64,000 bases of DNA from Craterostigma plantagineum (taxonomy: Eukaryota > Streptophyta > Magnoliopsida > Lamiales > Linderniaceae): contig JAPQWV010000308.1 in NCBI GenBank assembly GCA_027422505.1, positions 310,001-374,000 on the forward strand, in the 5' to 3' direction. The translations under genes and the position numbers were made by a program. The notes beneath the pieces were generated by a model. It was given only the letters and a program-made list of their open reading frames with translations, did not search any database and was not told where the DNA came from. This document shows positions 54,828 through 64,000 of this stretch, piece by piece (the stretch's first letter is position 1; each line of letters begins with the position of its first letter).

Positions 54828-55621
54828 ATGGACCTTATTAGTCCGCCGATTAGCGTAGAGTTGTCATACTCGGATGATAATCAAAACGACAGCCAACGAC
54901 ACATCATCATCACTATAACAGAAGATGATGATGATCATTACCATCAGCAGCAGCAACAACCTCCCATCACAAGGTATTAATACCTATCTATGTCACTACA
55001 CTTCACTTATTATCATCGATTGCTGTAAATGTGTAATAATACCACTCACCGTCATCGTCATCATCAACTGTGGGCAAAAACCCTCGCAGCCCATCCCACT
55101 CACAGTTATATACTTCTGCTAGTAGTATTATTCTTCTGTTCGATTGTTGCTGGTTTATTTGATATCTGTGTAGCAACGATAACGGCCAAGAAGAAGTAGA
55201 AGAATTCGACTATTACAGTTCCCTGTCGACGCTCATAACCCCTTTGCTTGTCCCCTTTGTGGTGATGGAGTACCATTCGAACACAAAGGAGCTCCTTAAC
55301 CATTACGCAGCACATCTTTGGATCTCCATAGGAGCGATCTTTGTCTTCTGCACCGCTGCAATAATGAAGAACATGAAGAGCCGCCATGGCCGCCGAGGTT
55401 TGAAGTCCTACAAAGTAATCAACGCCGTAGGTTTTTCTTCCGTAACCCTCTCGAATGTCTCCCTAGCATCGATGCTACTTCCAATCAAATACTCTTACAT
55501 TCCCTACATACCGTGGGCCTTGGTTGTGAGTCTGAAGCTGACGTGGCAGTTTCTTACTTGCTCTGATGATGTCACCACGGTCGGCGGCGAGGCTCCGACC
55601 GAATCTGTGTCTCATGTGTGA
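54828..55621 (+). CDS. Unknown small multi-pass membrane protein, copy C
   Basis: Exons 54828-54973 and 55174-55621 sum to 594 nt, 197 residues. Exon 1 encodes MDLISPPISVELSYSDDNQN, RHIIITITEDDDD and five Gln before PPIT; exon 2 begins NDNGQEEVEEFDYYSSL. It is nearly identical to copy B from there on (PLLVPFVVMEYHSNTKELL, HLWISIGAIFVFCTAAIM, LKSYKVINAVGFSSVTL, TESVSHV). The GAA repeat is not expanded here: only EEVEE where B has 18 Glu. Splice sites agree with copy B and the intron is 200 nt without the hAT-like insertion. The main open frames of B and C start exactly 2000 bp apart, a tandem duplication. Both reading frames being intact, despite many substitutions in the spacers, suggests selection on the protein. 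Function unknown. Confidence 0.8.
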
Positions 55622-57412
55622 TTAGGGTTTCGTGGGCGATGACGTGTGTGATGTTGACATTTTTGTCCTTAACGCAATTTGCTTGCCTTTTTTTTTTTCT
55701 TTGATTGAAGTACAGCTATTGTGGTTTTATGTATGGTGTAAATAAATATATAAAGGGAGAAAGAAAGATATACGAATAAATTGATAGATTGACCTGTCGA
55801 TTTTATTGGCTTTAGTTAACATTCTTGGCTTAAATTAAGAATTCATTTTACTAACTATATTTTAAATTAATACTTTTATTACACATGTTTGGATGGACTA
55901 ATATGAAGTGTCATTTAGGAAAAAGCTATAATTACCTACCATTACAGAAATCTATATATACTAATATTTTTTAACTCAAAGACGATCACGATTATTACTA
56001 TATAAAAGCTCAAAGTTCTTATCCATTTAATGACATCTCCATCATGAGCAGTTTTTGGAAATAAATCCACACGAGGTCCACTTTTTTGTCCATCTTCGCG
56101 TTGGTGACGATGTAGACAAATAATTGTAATTAAATATAAATATAATGCCTGGATATCCTATTTTTTGAGGAACATTGACTTTTGGTATTGCTCTTTTAAT
56201 TTACAGAGAGAGAATAACACTTAATAAATTAAAATATACGTTATTATATCTCTCGCGGCATAAATAATTATGGGCTTAAGGCCCAAACATTTGTATTGAA
56301 TGACAAAAAATAGGGAACTGTTTATGTGTCAGAAAATAATATGTATGGATTCAATCCTATATCCTCAATGGCAAATGGCAAATGGCAAATGATATATCAT
56401 ATAAAGCTTGAAAGTGAACTGTTGAAAGCGTTGTGATCTATTAGTAAAATCATGAACTCTGAGAACCACTATGCACATTCATTAATTTTACAATTCATTT
56501 CTTTGGTGCGATTATTACCAATTACGTGAAATACATTAATTGCTCATTTCAATATCTTATGCAAGCTAATAGAATTGACTTGTCGTGGAAGTCCTTACGT
56601 AGAATATTACATTTGACTAATAAAACTACTTCATTAGATATATTAGTTAGTCATAGACAAAACTAAAAATGTAACGTTATTACGAACCTTAATCTATTTC
56701 TATTCGGCTCAATTTATAGGCTTATAACATCCCTTAAATCTTTCCTTAGTGCAAAAAAACCCTAACTCTGACCATATGCTCGAGCCACCAATAGCCATTT
56801 TGTAGGTTCATCAAGAAAATATATAATCTAACTGTGCATCAGCTTTTCCAAAAGGGTAGATTCGTCAATGCACAAACTAAGGGCCTAGCCCCTTTCATGG
56901 TTGCCATTTCTAGTGAGAGTCCTTTCTTCAGAGCTTTAAATAATTTTGCCCATAATTTGTATTATATGAGGAAATCGCCAATCGTCGTTCCATTGCCAGC
57001 CAGCCATCGTTTTCAAATCATAAATTATAATATACTATAAAGAGAGGGTGATATTATAAATATATATATATATATATTACTAATATATAATAGCAATAAT
57101 GTTAATTATGACTACGACCCACGCCACGAACCTTCCACGAAGGAAAGGGTGATCATACGGCGCAGAATAATATATATGAAGGTGACCTTCGTTTTCATTT
57201 TGTCTATGATCCACCTTTAAAATAAAAACGCTTCTTCATTTTCATTTTGGTGTAGAATATTCTTACGATGGTTTCACTTTCAGAATGATATATTACACCT
57301 CTTGCCGAAGAGAGTGAGTGCGCATAAATTATAGATAGAGATAAAGCACATAGATTCTTTTTCTTTCTCTTATATCCATCGATCGATCGCCACACAGTGC
57401 ACCCAGGCAAAA
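55622..57412. other. 3' flank of copy C, then spacer to B3 gene
   Basis: To about 56340 this repeats the 3' flank of copy B. 56340-57060 is AT-rich with no supported gene. GAACCTTCCACGAAGG at 57130-57145 repeats the promoter motif of the unknown family, about 270 bp before the B3 start codon. Confidence 0.6.
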
Positions 57413-57909
57413 ATGTCGAGAATGGAAGACGACGAGTTCGACGAAGAAGGGTCATATCCACTCTCAAGAGAGAGACCTTTCTTCCACGTATTCATGAGGA
57501 GATCAGCTCTCAACTACCCTTATCAAATGGTAACTAATTATATAATTATTTTTATAATTTACACATTCTATCATCTCTTCTTCTTTGTCTACCTTTTCCC
57601 TTGACTAGGGTTTTTTTTTTTGTTAAGAACTTTCCATCTGCATGGTACTCACTGCTTCCTTCGACGAACATCGAAGCAACACTCACTTTCAAAGGCGAAG
57701 ACTACAAAATACCTTTCTTTGGGAAGAGGAGGCAAAGGGGATTCGGATATAAATGGAGATTTTTTGCAGAAAAGCAAAGGTTGAAAGAAGGAGATGCTTT
57801 GGTCTTCGATGTTCTTGAAAGCAGTGATTCTAAGCTTCATCTCAAAGTTCAGATACTTAGACGATTTGTTGGGCCCACGTCAAGCCGAAGAGGAATTATC
57901 GCTGATTAA
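57413..57909 (+). CDS. Short B3-domain protein (REM-like), 2 exons
   Basis: Exons 57413-57529 and 57628-57909 sum to 399 nt, 132 residues. After an acidic start (MSRMEDDEFDEEG) a single B3 DNA-binding fold fills the protein: PFFHVFMRRSALNYPYQ, FPSAWYSLLP, ATLTFKGEDYKIPFFGKRR, GYKWRFFAEKQRLKEGDALV and FDVLES...LKVQILRR. The order of strands and the GDALVF motif are typical of B3, closest in style to small REM-type members. The acceptor was set at TTAAG|AAC after a T-run because it keeps phase 0; the earlier ACTAG site does not. With a lone, short B3 domain it may bind DNA weakly or act with a partner. Its upstream region shares a motif with the neighbouring membrane-protein family. Confidence 0.82.
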
Positions 57910-58795
57910 AAATGAAGATTATTAGGGATGGATTATTGTTATGCTATGATGAGTAAGGAGAGGGATCATTTTAATTATATTAGTGTTTTTTTCTTGTGTG
58001 GTTTGATGAATCTTTTAGGCCGTATGAAACGAAGCTTTGTTGAATGTTTAAACGCATTTAAGCATTAGAGATTATTATTGTTGCATCTGATGTTAAAGTA
58101 AGAGATTAACTTAATAAATATGATGATATTAGGTGAATGATCAAGAATAATTGAAACAAATGAACCAAAGAGACTGAAAAGTGATGTTTGCAATTTGTTG
58201 CGTATATATGAAAATACATTAATTATGTTAATAAATTTGTTGTCTAGACTTAAAAGAGTAAATAAATCTAGTGATGCACATGCCATCGACATTTTTGGAA
58301 TGGACACTATATGATACGTCAATTGCGAAAAAAGATATAAAGAGAAGAAACGGCTAGGAAATGGTAACGTAAATAACTTTATGAATATGTAAAAACACAC
58401 ATTTTACCCTAAACTTTATGAAAGGGTAAAAAACAAGACGAAAGAAGGAAAACACACATTATAGACTACGAGCGTACACGCAATCTTTGTGGGATACAAT
58501 TAGGAATGCCAAATAGATAAAAACAATCGAAATTAAATATAAAGCTATACATCAAATCAAACTGTCTTTTTATATACCGCTTATAGTTATGGTTCACAAT
58601 TGTCCAAAGCGTTCCCCAAATTTCCATTCATGCAGAGAACACCCACTACTTATATATGTACATAATATAAATCCGAAAAAATACGTGCGAGATAAAGTGA
58701 AGTTAATATATGCAAAAAACCCCTGCACACACATTTATATAAATACATACATATAATGAACATTCGAAATATTAAAAAGAAAAGGAAAAACAATC
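57910..58795. other. Convergent spacer between B3 gene and bHLH pseudogene
   Basis: AT-rich 3' flanks of both genes; no further gene or clear repeat. Confidence 0.55.
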
Positions 58796-60353
58796 TTAGG
58801 AACCAGAAGGAGGTGGATGCTGAAATTGCTGATGCTGATAGAAAGCTGCTAGCCTACTATACGTATCCATATTCATCGGCTGCAAAATATTAAACCCAAA
58901 TTCAATCGTTACAAAAAAAAAATGCTAAAAACTAAAAAAAAAAAACCCGAAAAAAAATGAACTTACTTGCATAGTTTGCTGGCATGCAAGGAAGGCAGAG
59001 AAGGCATCAGAGTTAATATCCCACGACGGGCCAATAATCGTCGACGGCAAAAAGCTAGGGTTTGTTAGGACAACATTATAGTTGCCCAACCCTAATCCCA
59101 ACCCTAGTCCCAAGCCTGGGGAAGAAGGAGGAATCATCATCATATTCATCATATATGGTAACATTGATGACGTCATAGGATGCTGATGTGGCATTATTCT
59201 GCTGCTCGTGAAGTACAGTACTTGGGCTTGGAGTTGTTTGAGGTATTTTATTACTTCATCTAATATTGAGGCTTTGTCAGTCTGCAAAAAGAGACAAGGA
59301 ATACATAGTATTATATGTATGTATATTAATCAAATAGAAGGCTATGAAGCTACTATTATTGCATACTCCCTCTGTTCTATTATAATTGTCGTTTAAGAAT
59401 TTTCACGCATATTAAGAAATGCTTTAAAATGTCACTTCTACCCCTCATTATCATTATTATTTTTTTCTTCCTTATTTAATAGGGGCAAATCTGGAAATCA
59501 GACATAATCTTTTTCTTGAAAACCGAAAACGACATTCTTTATGAAAAAAAAAAAATTTAGAACGACTTTCATTCTGAAACAGAGGGAGTACATAATAAGT
59601 AAGGGAGGGGGAGATATGTGGTTATACTTATAGTGGAATATAAGGAAGAAAGGACGTAAATTTATTTTTGATTTTGTAGTTGTCGCAATTGTTCGTTGTC
59701 ACTTTCGTTTACACTAATTCACTTGTGCTCATTGAATAATAGGGTGTGGTGTGTGGTCGTTTTTAGGTTATTAAAATTTTGTAACAAGTCACATCATATT
59801 TATTTCCTAAATTAATTTTTGGACTTAAATACATGCGCTTAAGCTTATCACTGTTTATGCAGTTCGAACCTACGAAATGTTTACCTACATTGACACTCAT
59901 CATGATAAGAGTATATATTATCATAATAATAACGACTCATTCTCATTTATGTTACATTTTTTTTTAAAAAACTAAAAATAGGATAGTCGTCAATTCAGTT
60001 AAAAATCAATGATTTGCACATTATCCTTAAGGAAAATGTTATATTCCAACTCAATGAATTAAATAATAATTGAATACCTTGCTGGAATTTGGGAATTGGG
60101 ACCAACTTTTGCAAGTTCTTCATTCTCTGATTGATTTCCTTCTCCTCTGATACATTGTCCATAGATCATATATCACCATCATAATTATATACTTATTCAT
60201 TAAAACTTAACATGAACAATAAATATTAAAAATGAACATACTTACACGGTCTGATTGGTTGTGAATAGCCGCTGCTCTGCTTCGTTTCGTAGCAACTGAG
60301 GATTTTCCTATTAACCTCTTCTTTACTACTATCTCTTCATCTCCTGTCTCTCT
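58796..60353 (-). pseudogene. UNE10/PIF7-type bHLH gene, 5'-truncated and frameshifted
   Basis: Four exons are recognisable on the minus strand: 60353-60246, 60146-60078, 59281-58967 and 58879-58796. They give KSSVATKRSRAAAIHNQSDR (basic region), the first helix, then TDKASILDEVIKYLKQLQAQ (second helix) and a C-terminal region with GLGLGLGL, FSAFLACQQTMQ, MDTYSRLAAFYQ and PPPSGS, the arrangement of UNE10/PIF7-like light-signalling factors. The 69-nt second exon has lost about 4 bases in the basic region and gained 7 near its end, so the frame between is shifted and meets a TGA. No N-terminal exon with the phytochrome-binding motif was found upstream. A second fragment at about 61510-61650 keeps the undamaged version of the exon end. 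Therefore a broken copy rather than a gene. Confidence 0.75.
59366..59588. mobile_element. Stowaway MITE inside the bHLH pseudogene intron
   Basis: CTCCCTCTGTTCTATTATAA at the left and TTCTGAAACAGAGGGAG at the right, flanked by TA on both sides (59364-59365, 59589-59590). The duplicated segment at about 60880-60905 has the same flanks joined directly (TATTATATACATAATAAG), an empty site. Confidence 0.85.
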
Positions 60354-60425
60354 CTGCAATAATAATTAAATAAAATGAGTTAATACACTATTAAAAAGTT
60401 TATTATTTTCCCATTATATATTATA

Positions 60426-60826
60426 TGTGATAGAATGGTAGGTTGAGTGGGTTGGTGAAACAACCCACTTCAACTACCCTATTACTAATATATTATATTA
60501 ATATTATAATAAGTATTAGTATGATGTTTTGCCTATAAAAAGGCATCTAGTGATTCATTATAAATCACACCAAAGAAAGAAAAGAAGAGAGAGGGAGAAA
60601 GAAAGAAAAAAAAATAGAGGGTTTGTTCGGTATTTGCTCCAACTATAAAGAGAGATAGTGCGTGTTTTCTCCTTTATAGATTGAGAGGTTGTAACCCCTG
60701 TTTTTTTTGTTAAACGTTTGGGAAACTCCGTAGCTCATTACTTGGCTAAAACCCTTGGTTTTGATGGAGAGGGAACGACTCCACCAACTCAAGCCATGGC
60801 AGATATCGTGTACTCGGACATCCATT
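60426..60826. mobile_element. Possible solo LTR or similar insertion
   Basis: About 400 bp lying between the two duplicated bHLH segments, with no match to either. It contains a good TATA-like GCCTATAAAAAGGCAT near 60531, then a purine-rich stretch and sequence ending TCGGACATCCA, with candidate TG...CA ends. No exact 5-bp target duplication was found, so the call is tentative. An A run follows at 60849-60866. Confidence 0.35.
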
Positions 60827-60869
60827 AATTAATATTATTCATTTTCCCTCAAAAAAAAAAAAAAAAACT

Positions 60870-61665
60870 GAAGTCTACAAAGCTACTATTATTATATACA
60901 TAATAAGTAAGCGGAGGGGGAGACATGTGGATATAGTGGAATATAAGGAAGAAAGGATGTAAATTGTATAGAATTGGTTTCGTAATTAATTGAGGTGAGG
61001 GACAGCGAACTAATTCACTTGTGTTATTGAATAATAGGGTGTGGTGTGGTGTGGTCGTTTTTAGGTTAATAAATTTTGTAGGGTTGTCGCAATTGTTCGT
61101 TGTCATTTTCGTTTAAATTAATTCACTTGTGTTATTGAATAATAGGGTGTGGTGTGGGTGTGTGGTCGTTTTTAGGTTATTAAATTTTGTAACAAGTCAC
61201 ATCATATTTATTTCCTAGATTAACTTTTGGACTTAAATACATGCACTTAAGCTTATCAATGTTTGTGCAGTTCGAGCCTCCGAAATGTTTACCTACGTTA
61301 AAACTCGTTATCATAATAATGACCAATACGACTCTCATTCTCATTTATGTTACGTTTTTTTTAAAACTGAAAAACAGGATAGTCTTCGAATAAGTTAAAA
61401 TCAATGATCCGCACATTATCCTTCATTTTCTATTATATATATAATATAATATATAAACCAAGAAAATGTGATGTTCCAACTGAAATAGTCAAATAGTTGA
61501 TCAAAATACCTTGCTGGAATTTGGAACCAACTTGATTCCTAACATACATTGTCCATAGATAATATATCGCCATGATAATTATATAGTACTTATTCATTAA
61601 AATTTAACATGGGCTATAAATAGTAAAAATAAATATACTTACACGTTCTATATTAAATGGAAAAC
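60870..61665. repeat. Duplicated segment of the bHLH locus (partial second copy)
   Basis: Matches 59340-60260 without the Stowaway insertion: CTACTATTATT...ACATAATAAGTAAG, GGTCGTTTTTAGGTTA (present twice), TTTCCTA(A/G)ATTAA, and at 61505-61555 a remnant of the first-helix exon whose end still encodes KLVPNSSK. Most of that exon is deleted here. Noncoding as it stands. Confidence 0.75.
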
Positions 61666-61689
61666 CAAAGGTCTCATTTGTGTTGCGAC

Positions 61690-62681
61690 ATATATATTAT
61701 AACGAGCCTTCCACGAAGGCGCCTCAAAGGCCGAAACGATTAGTCAAACCTAATGAACTTCCTTGAAAGATAAAACGTGATGTGGTCCACGAATTTGTAA
61801 AATAGCTTGGATTTATCAATGTGATTTCCCAGGATCTGTCAAATAATATTCAACAGAAGAAAAACCACAGCCTCTTCAACCCAAAGAAAAAATGAAAAAG
61901 CATTTCTTGACCTGAAAGCATTTCTTGACCTGCATTATGTTCTCCACTACAAATTGGCATATCTCTAAACCTTTTAGGTGTTAAAGGGCAATACCATTTC
62001 GTTTAGATAAAACAATCATGACATATATATATAACTGGCATGTATTTTAGGTTGAATTTGGATAAGATAAATAATAAGGCCCTTTTTCGTTCCGAACAGT
62101 TTAGGATAAACGTGTTCTTGCTCAAAATGCATGGACAGAGGTTTGAAGTTAAAGAATTATTGTTAATGATGTCGTAATTATTATCTGTTCTTTATTGTCA
62201 GACTTCCGAGGATTTCTGTTCGTATAATAAATAATTCGCCCGCATTCACGTTAATAGAAGTTTCCATATCCCCACGTTAAATTTGTCTTCGTTTTGTATC
62301 GCAGAGAATGTTTGCCCACCTCTATAAGATAAAGAAATAAAGAGATAGAAAAATACATGAATGAACAAACAAAATCGATGGAGTGATAAGATGACTTAAC
62401 AAGAAAAGAACAAGGAAAAAATCCCAACTGTATCTGTCCTTTCCCACACACTTTCACACTTGAACCTTCCACTAAGCTACAACACGTCATATTCATAGTC
62501 AAGATCACAGAAAAAAAAAAAACCCTTTGACCGTTTGACCCCCCACGAATGGCCACGTCACCCTCGACCAACCTTTTTTTCTTTTATATGAACACACTGC
62601 TAATGCGCGTAAATTCCTTCAAATATCGGTAGAAATCTCTGAATAAAGCTTCTTGATTAATTCACTTTAAAGTTTTAATCA
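61690..62681. other. Spacer with family promoter relics
   Basis: GAGCCTTCCACGAAGGCGCC at 61703-61722, followed by CGAAACGATTAGTCAAACC, repeats the orphan promoter relic at 50510. GAACCTTCCACTAAG near 62462 and a TTATATGAACAC TATA-like word near 62584 precede relic D. No intact gene. Confidence 0.5.
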
Positions 62682-62720
62682 ATGGCCATTACCATCATTC
62701 ACTTTTTATTTCAGTTTGAA
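62610..62720 (+). pseudogene. Unknown membrane-protein family, 5' relic D
   Basis: AAATCTCTGAATAAAGCTTC followed by TTGATTAATTCACTTTAA is the leader found before the start codons of copies B and C. An ATG at 62682 follows (MAIT...), but after about ten codons the sequence passes into the dispersed repeat also found at 48650, and no coding homology continues. A promoter and start codon without a gene body. Confidence 0.65.
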
Positions 62721-62838
62721 TTATTTCTAATTGTATATCATAATAAATAACAATTGGATAAGCTAGTAATCTAACATGATATGTCAAATTAATATGGTTG
62801 GCTACTAGCTATGCTCACCATTTACACACACTCGTATA

Positions 62839-63506
62839 CAGTAAAACCTCTATAAGTTAATACTCGATAAATTAATAACCTCTCTAAAATAATTAAATTT
62901 TATGGTCCCGACTTGGGCCTCGGTTAAAAATCGTCAAATTTGACAAGATAATAAGATAATAACTTTTTTGTAAATTTCTTGGTAAATATTAGGTCTCGTT
63001 AAAACTCTAAATTAATATTTCATATAAATAACAATTATAAATTATGGTAATTTGCTAAATTAAGAATCTAATTGTTACTAGATTTTCTTATTCTTTTCTC
63101 TTTGGATTTCATCCCCAACTTTTTTAATTATAGTCAATATTTCCGATGTTGAGTTCTCTAGGCAACAAAAAATTGTGGTTGTTGTCGCTATTTTGTGTCG
63201 CTTAGTATCCCCACCCTTCTGGAAGTTGGTTGAACGATGCTTCAATGATATCCAGAGCATTTAATATTGTACCTTGCTAATTTTGAAACGATATTTTTCA
63301 TTAATTTACACTTGTAAATTGTTTTAAGTACATGAATATAGTTAATGAAACATATTGAATTCATTTATCGTCAATACATTTTAACTTTGTTAAATTTAAA
63401 GAGTCTCTTTTAATTAATAAAATATTAATTTATCAATATATTAATATCTCTCTAAATTAATAAAATGTCATGGTCCCAATGTTATTAATTTATAGAGGTT
63501 TTACTG
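62839..63506. mobile_element. Emigrant-like (pogo/Tc1-mariner) MITE
   Basis: Ends CAGTAAAACCTCTATAAG and, on the other strand, CAGTAAAACCTCTATAAATT match the terminus I recall for Emigrant elements. TA flanks both sides (62837-62838, 63507-63508). It interrupts a dispersed repeat whose uninterrupted copy is at 48650-48895. 668 bp; no transposase frame was recognised. Confidence 0.85.
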
Positions 63507-63612
63507 TATGTTGAATTTATTGATAATCCGTGAGAGTGAAAAATTGTCAAATTTGCTCTGATTACTGTTTTACCCTTATATTATTATTTCGTTCCAAAAT
63601 TAATATTTTATT

Positions 63613-64000
63613 CTTTAATTGTCAAATAAGAACGTCTCGAGGTAATCACAATAAAAAAACACACCGAATCACTACACCAACAAGACGTGCAATCACAACA
63701 TCGAGTTACAAACTCGGAATACCAACAACCTCGAGCTACAAGCTCGGAATATACGAAGGGGTCAAAACAAGTTATCACCAGCGAATGAGAAATCGAACAA
63801 TCTGAAACGGTGGATACGTAGAGCACGTCGAGGCGACTCTACGTCTAAAGTTTCGGCAAAATCCGAGCACTGAATCATCCGGATCGAAGCTTATTCTCTC
63901 CTCCCTCTTTTCTTCTTTTCTTTTTCTTCCTCTCGTCGGTTCGAGCGTGTGTGTGGTGTGTGTTACTATTTTTTTTACATAAACTATATACATATATATG
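63613..64000. other. Window end, unclassified
   Basis: Contains short repeats (CTCGAGCTACAAGCTCGGAATA and GAGTTACAAACTCGGAATAC) and a small inverted repeat around GTAGAGCACGTCGAGGCGACTCTAC. It could be the edge of a retrotransposon continuing outside the window; there is no firm evidence. Confidence 0.3.

Noticed and set aside
56834..57040. Frame of 68 residues between copy C and the B3 gene
   Set aside because: No homology to either gene and no start context; compositionally like the surrounding spacer.
57605..57630. Acceptor at ACTAG (57608) for B3 exon 2
   Set aside because: It would put NFPSAWYSLLP out of frame with exon 1; TTAAG at 57627 keeps phase 0.

Overview
This window is nuclear DNA of a flowering plant, most likely an asterid eudicot; a Lamiales-like source is my impression only. 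Genes have several GT-AG introns, long AT-rich spacers, and many short transposons and microsatellites. Every protein I recognise is a plant type: plasma-membrane proton pump, nuclear-encoded plastid sigma factor, PPR protein, GRAS factor with a miR171 site, neprosin, B3 protein and type I MADS relics. There are no phage, plasmid, CRISPR or operon features.

Layout. 1-5.4 kb: 3' end of an STP-type sugar transporter (+), convergent with a complete 13-exon plasma-membrane H+-ATPase (-). 6-13.7 kb: a Tourist-like MITE, three decayed copies of an AGL80-like M-gamma MADS-box gene, and between the second and third a small DUF1068 membrane-protein gene (-) with a 24-nt microexon. 14.5-29.5 kb is gene-dense: a small two-helix membrane protein (+), a PPR-E protein (-), a SWIB-domain protein (+), an alpha/beta hydrolase (-), the sigma factor SIG2 (+), a C2HC zinc-finger protein (-) and a DUF946/VPS62-like protein (-). 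30.9-31.8 kb is an almost perfect inverted-repeat transposon. 32.2-37.8 kb: beta-hexosaminidase 2 (+), convergent with a neprosin/DUF239 protein (-). 38-43 kb is a transposon-rich spacer with a tRNA-derived SINE, a Mutator-type foldback built from an inverted minisatellite, and a Tourist-like MITE. 43.5-45.7 kb: intronless HAM-type GRAS gene. 49-64 kb is a recently duplicated accessory region. It holds a family of small multi-pass membrane proteins that I do not recognise (one pseudogene, two intact tandem copies, one 5' relic), a small B3 gene, and a broken UNE10/PIF7-type bHLH gene with a second fragment of itself.

How it fits together. Most genes are unrelated housekeeping or regulatory genes that happen to be neighbours; I see no functional cluster. 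The most unusual material is the 49-63 kb unknown family. Its copies share a heat-shock-element-like promoter motif, and one copy has gained an 18-Glu tract from a GAA microsatellite, a 32-C homopolymer in the promoter and a hAT-like insertion in the intron. Duplicated segments supply empty sites that show two transposon insertions directly.

Exon coordinates were assembled by hand from splice consensus, frame continuity and remembered family sequences. The summed coding length of every intact gene is divisible by three. UTRs and transcription starts were not determined.
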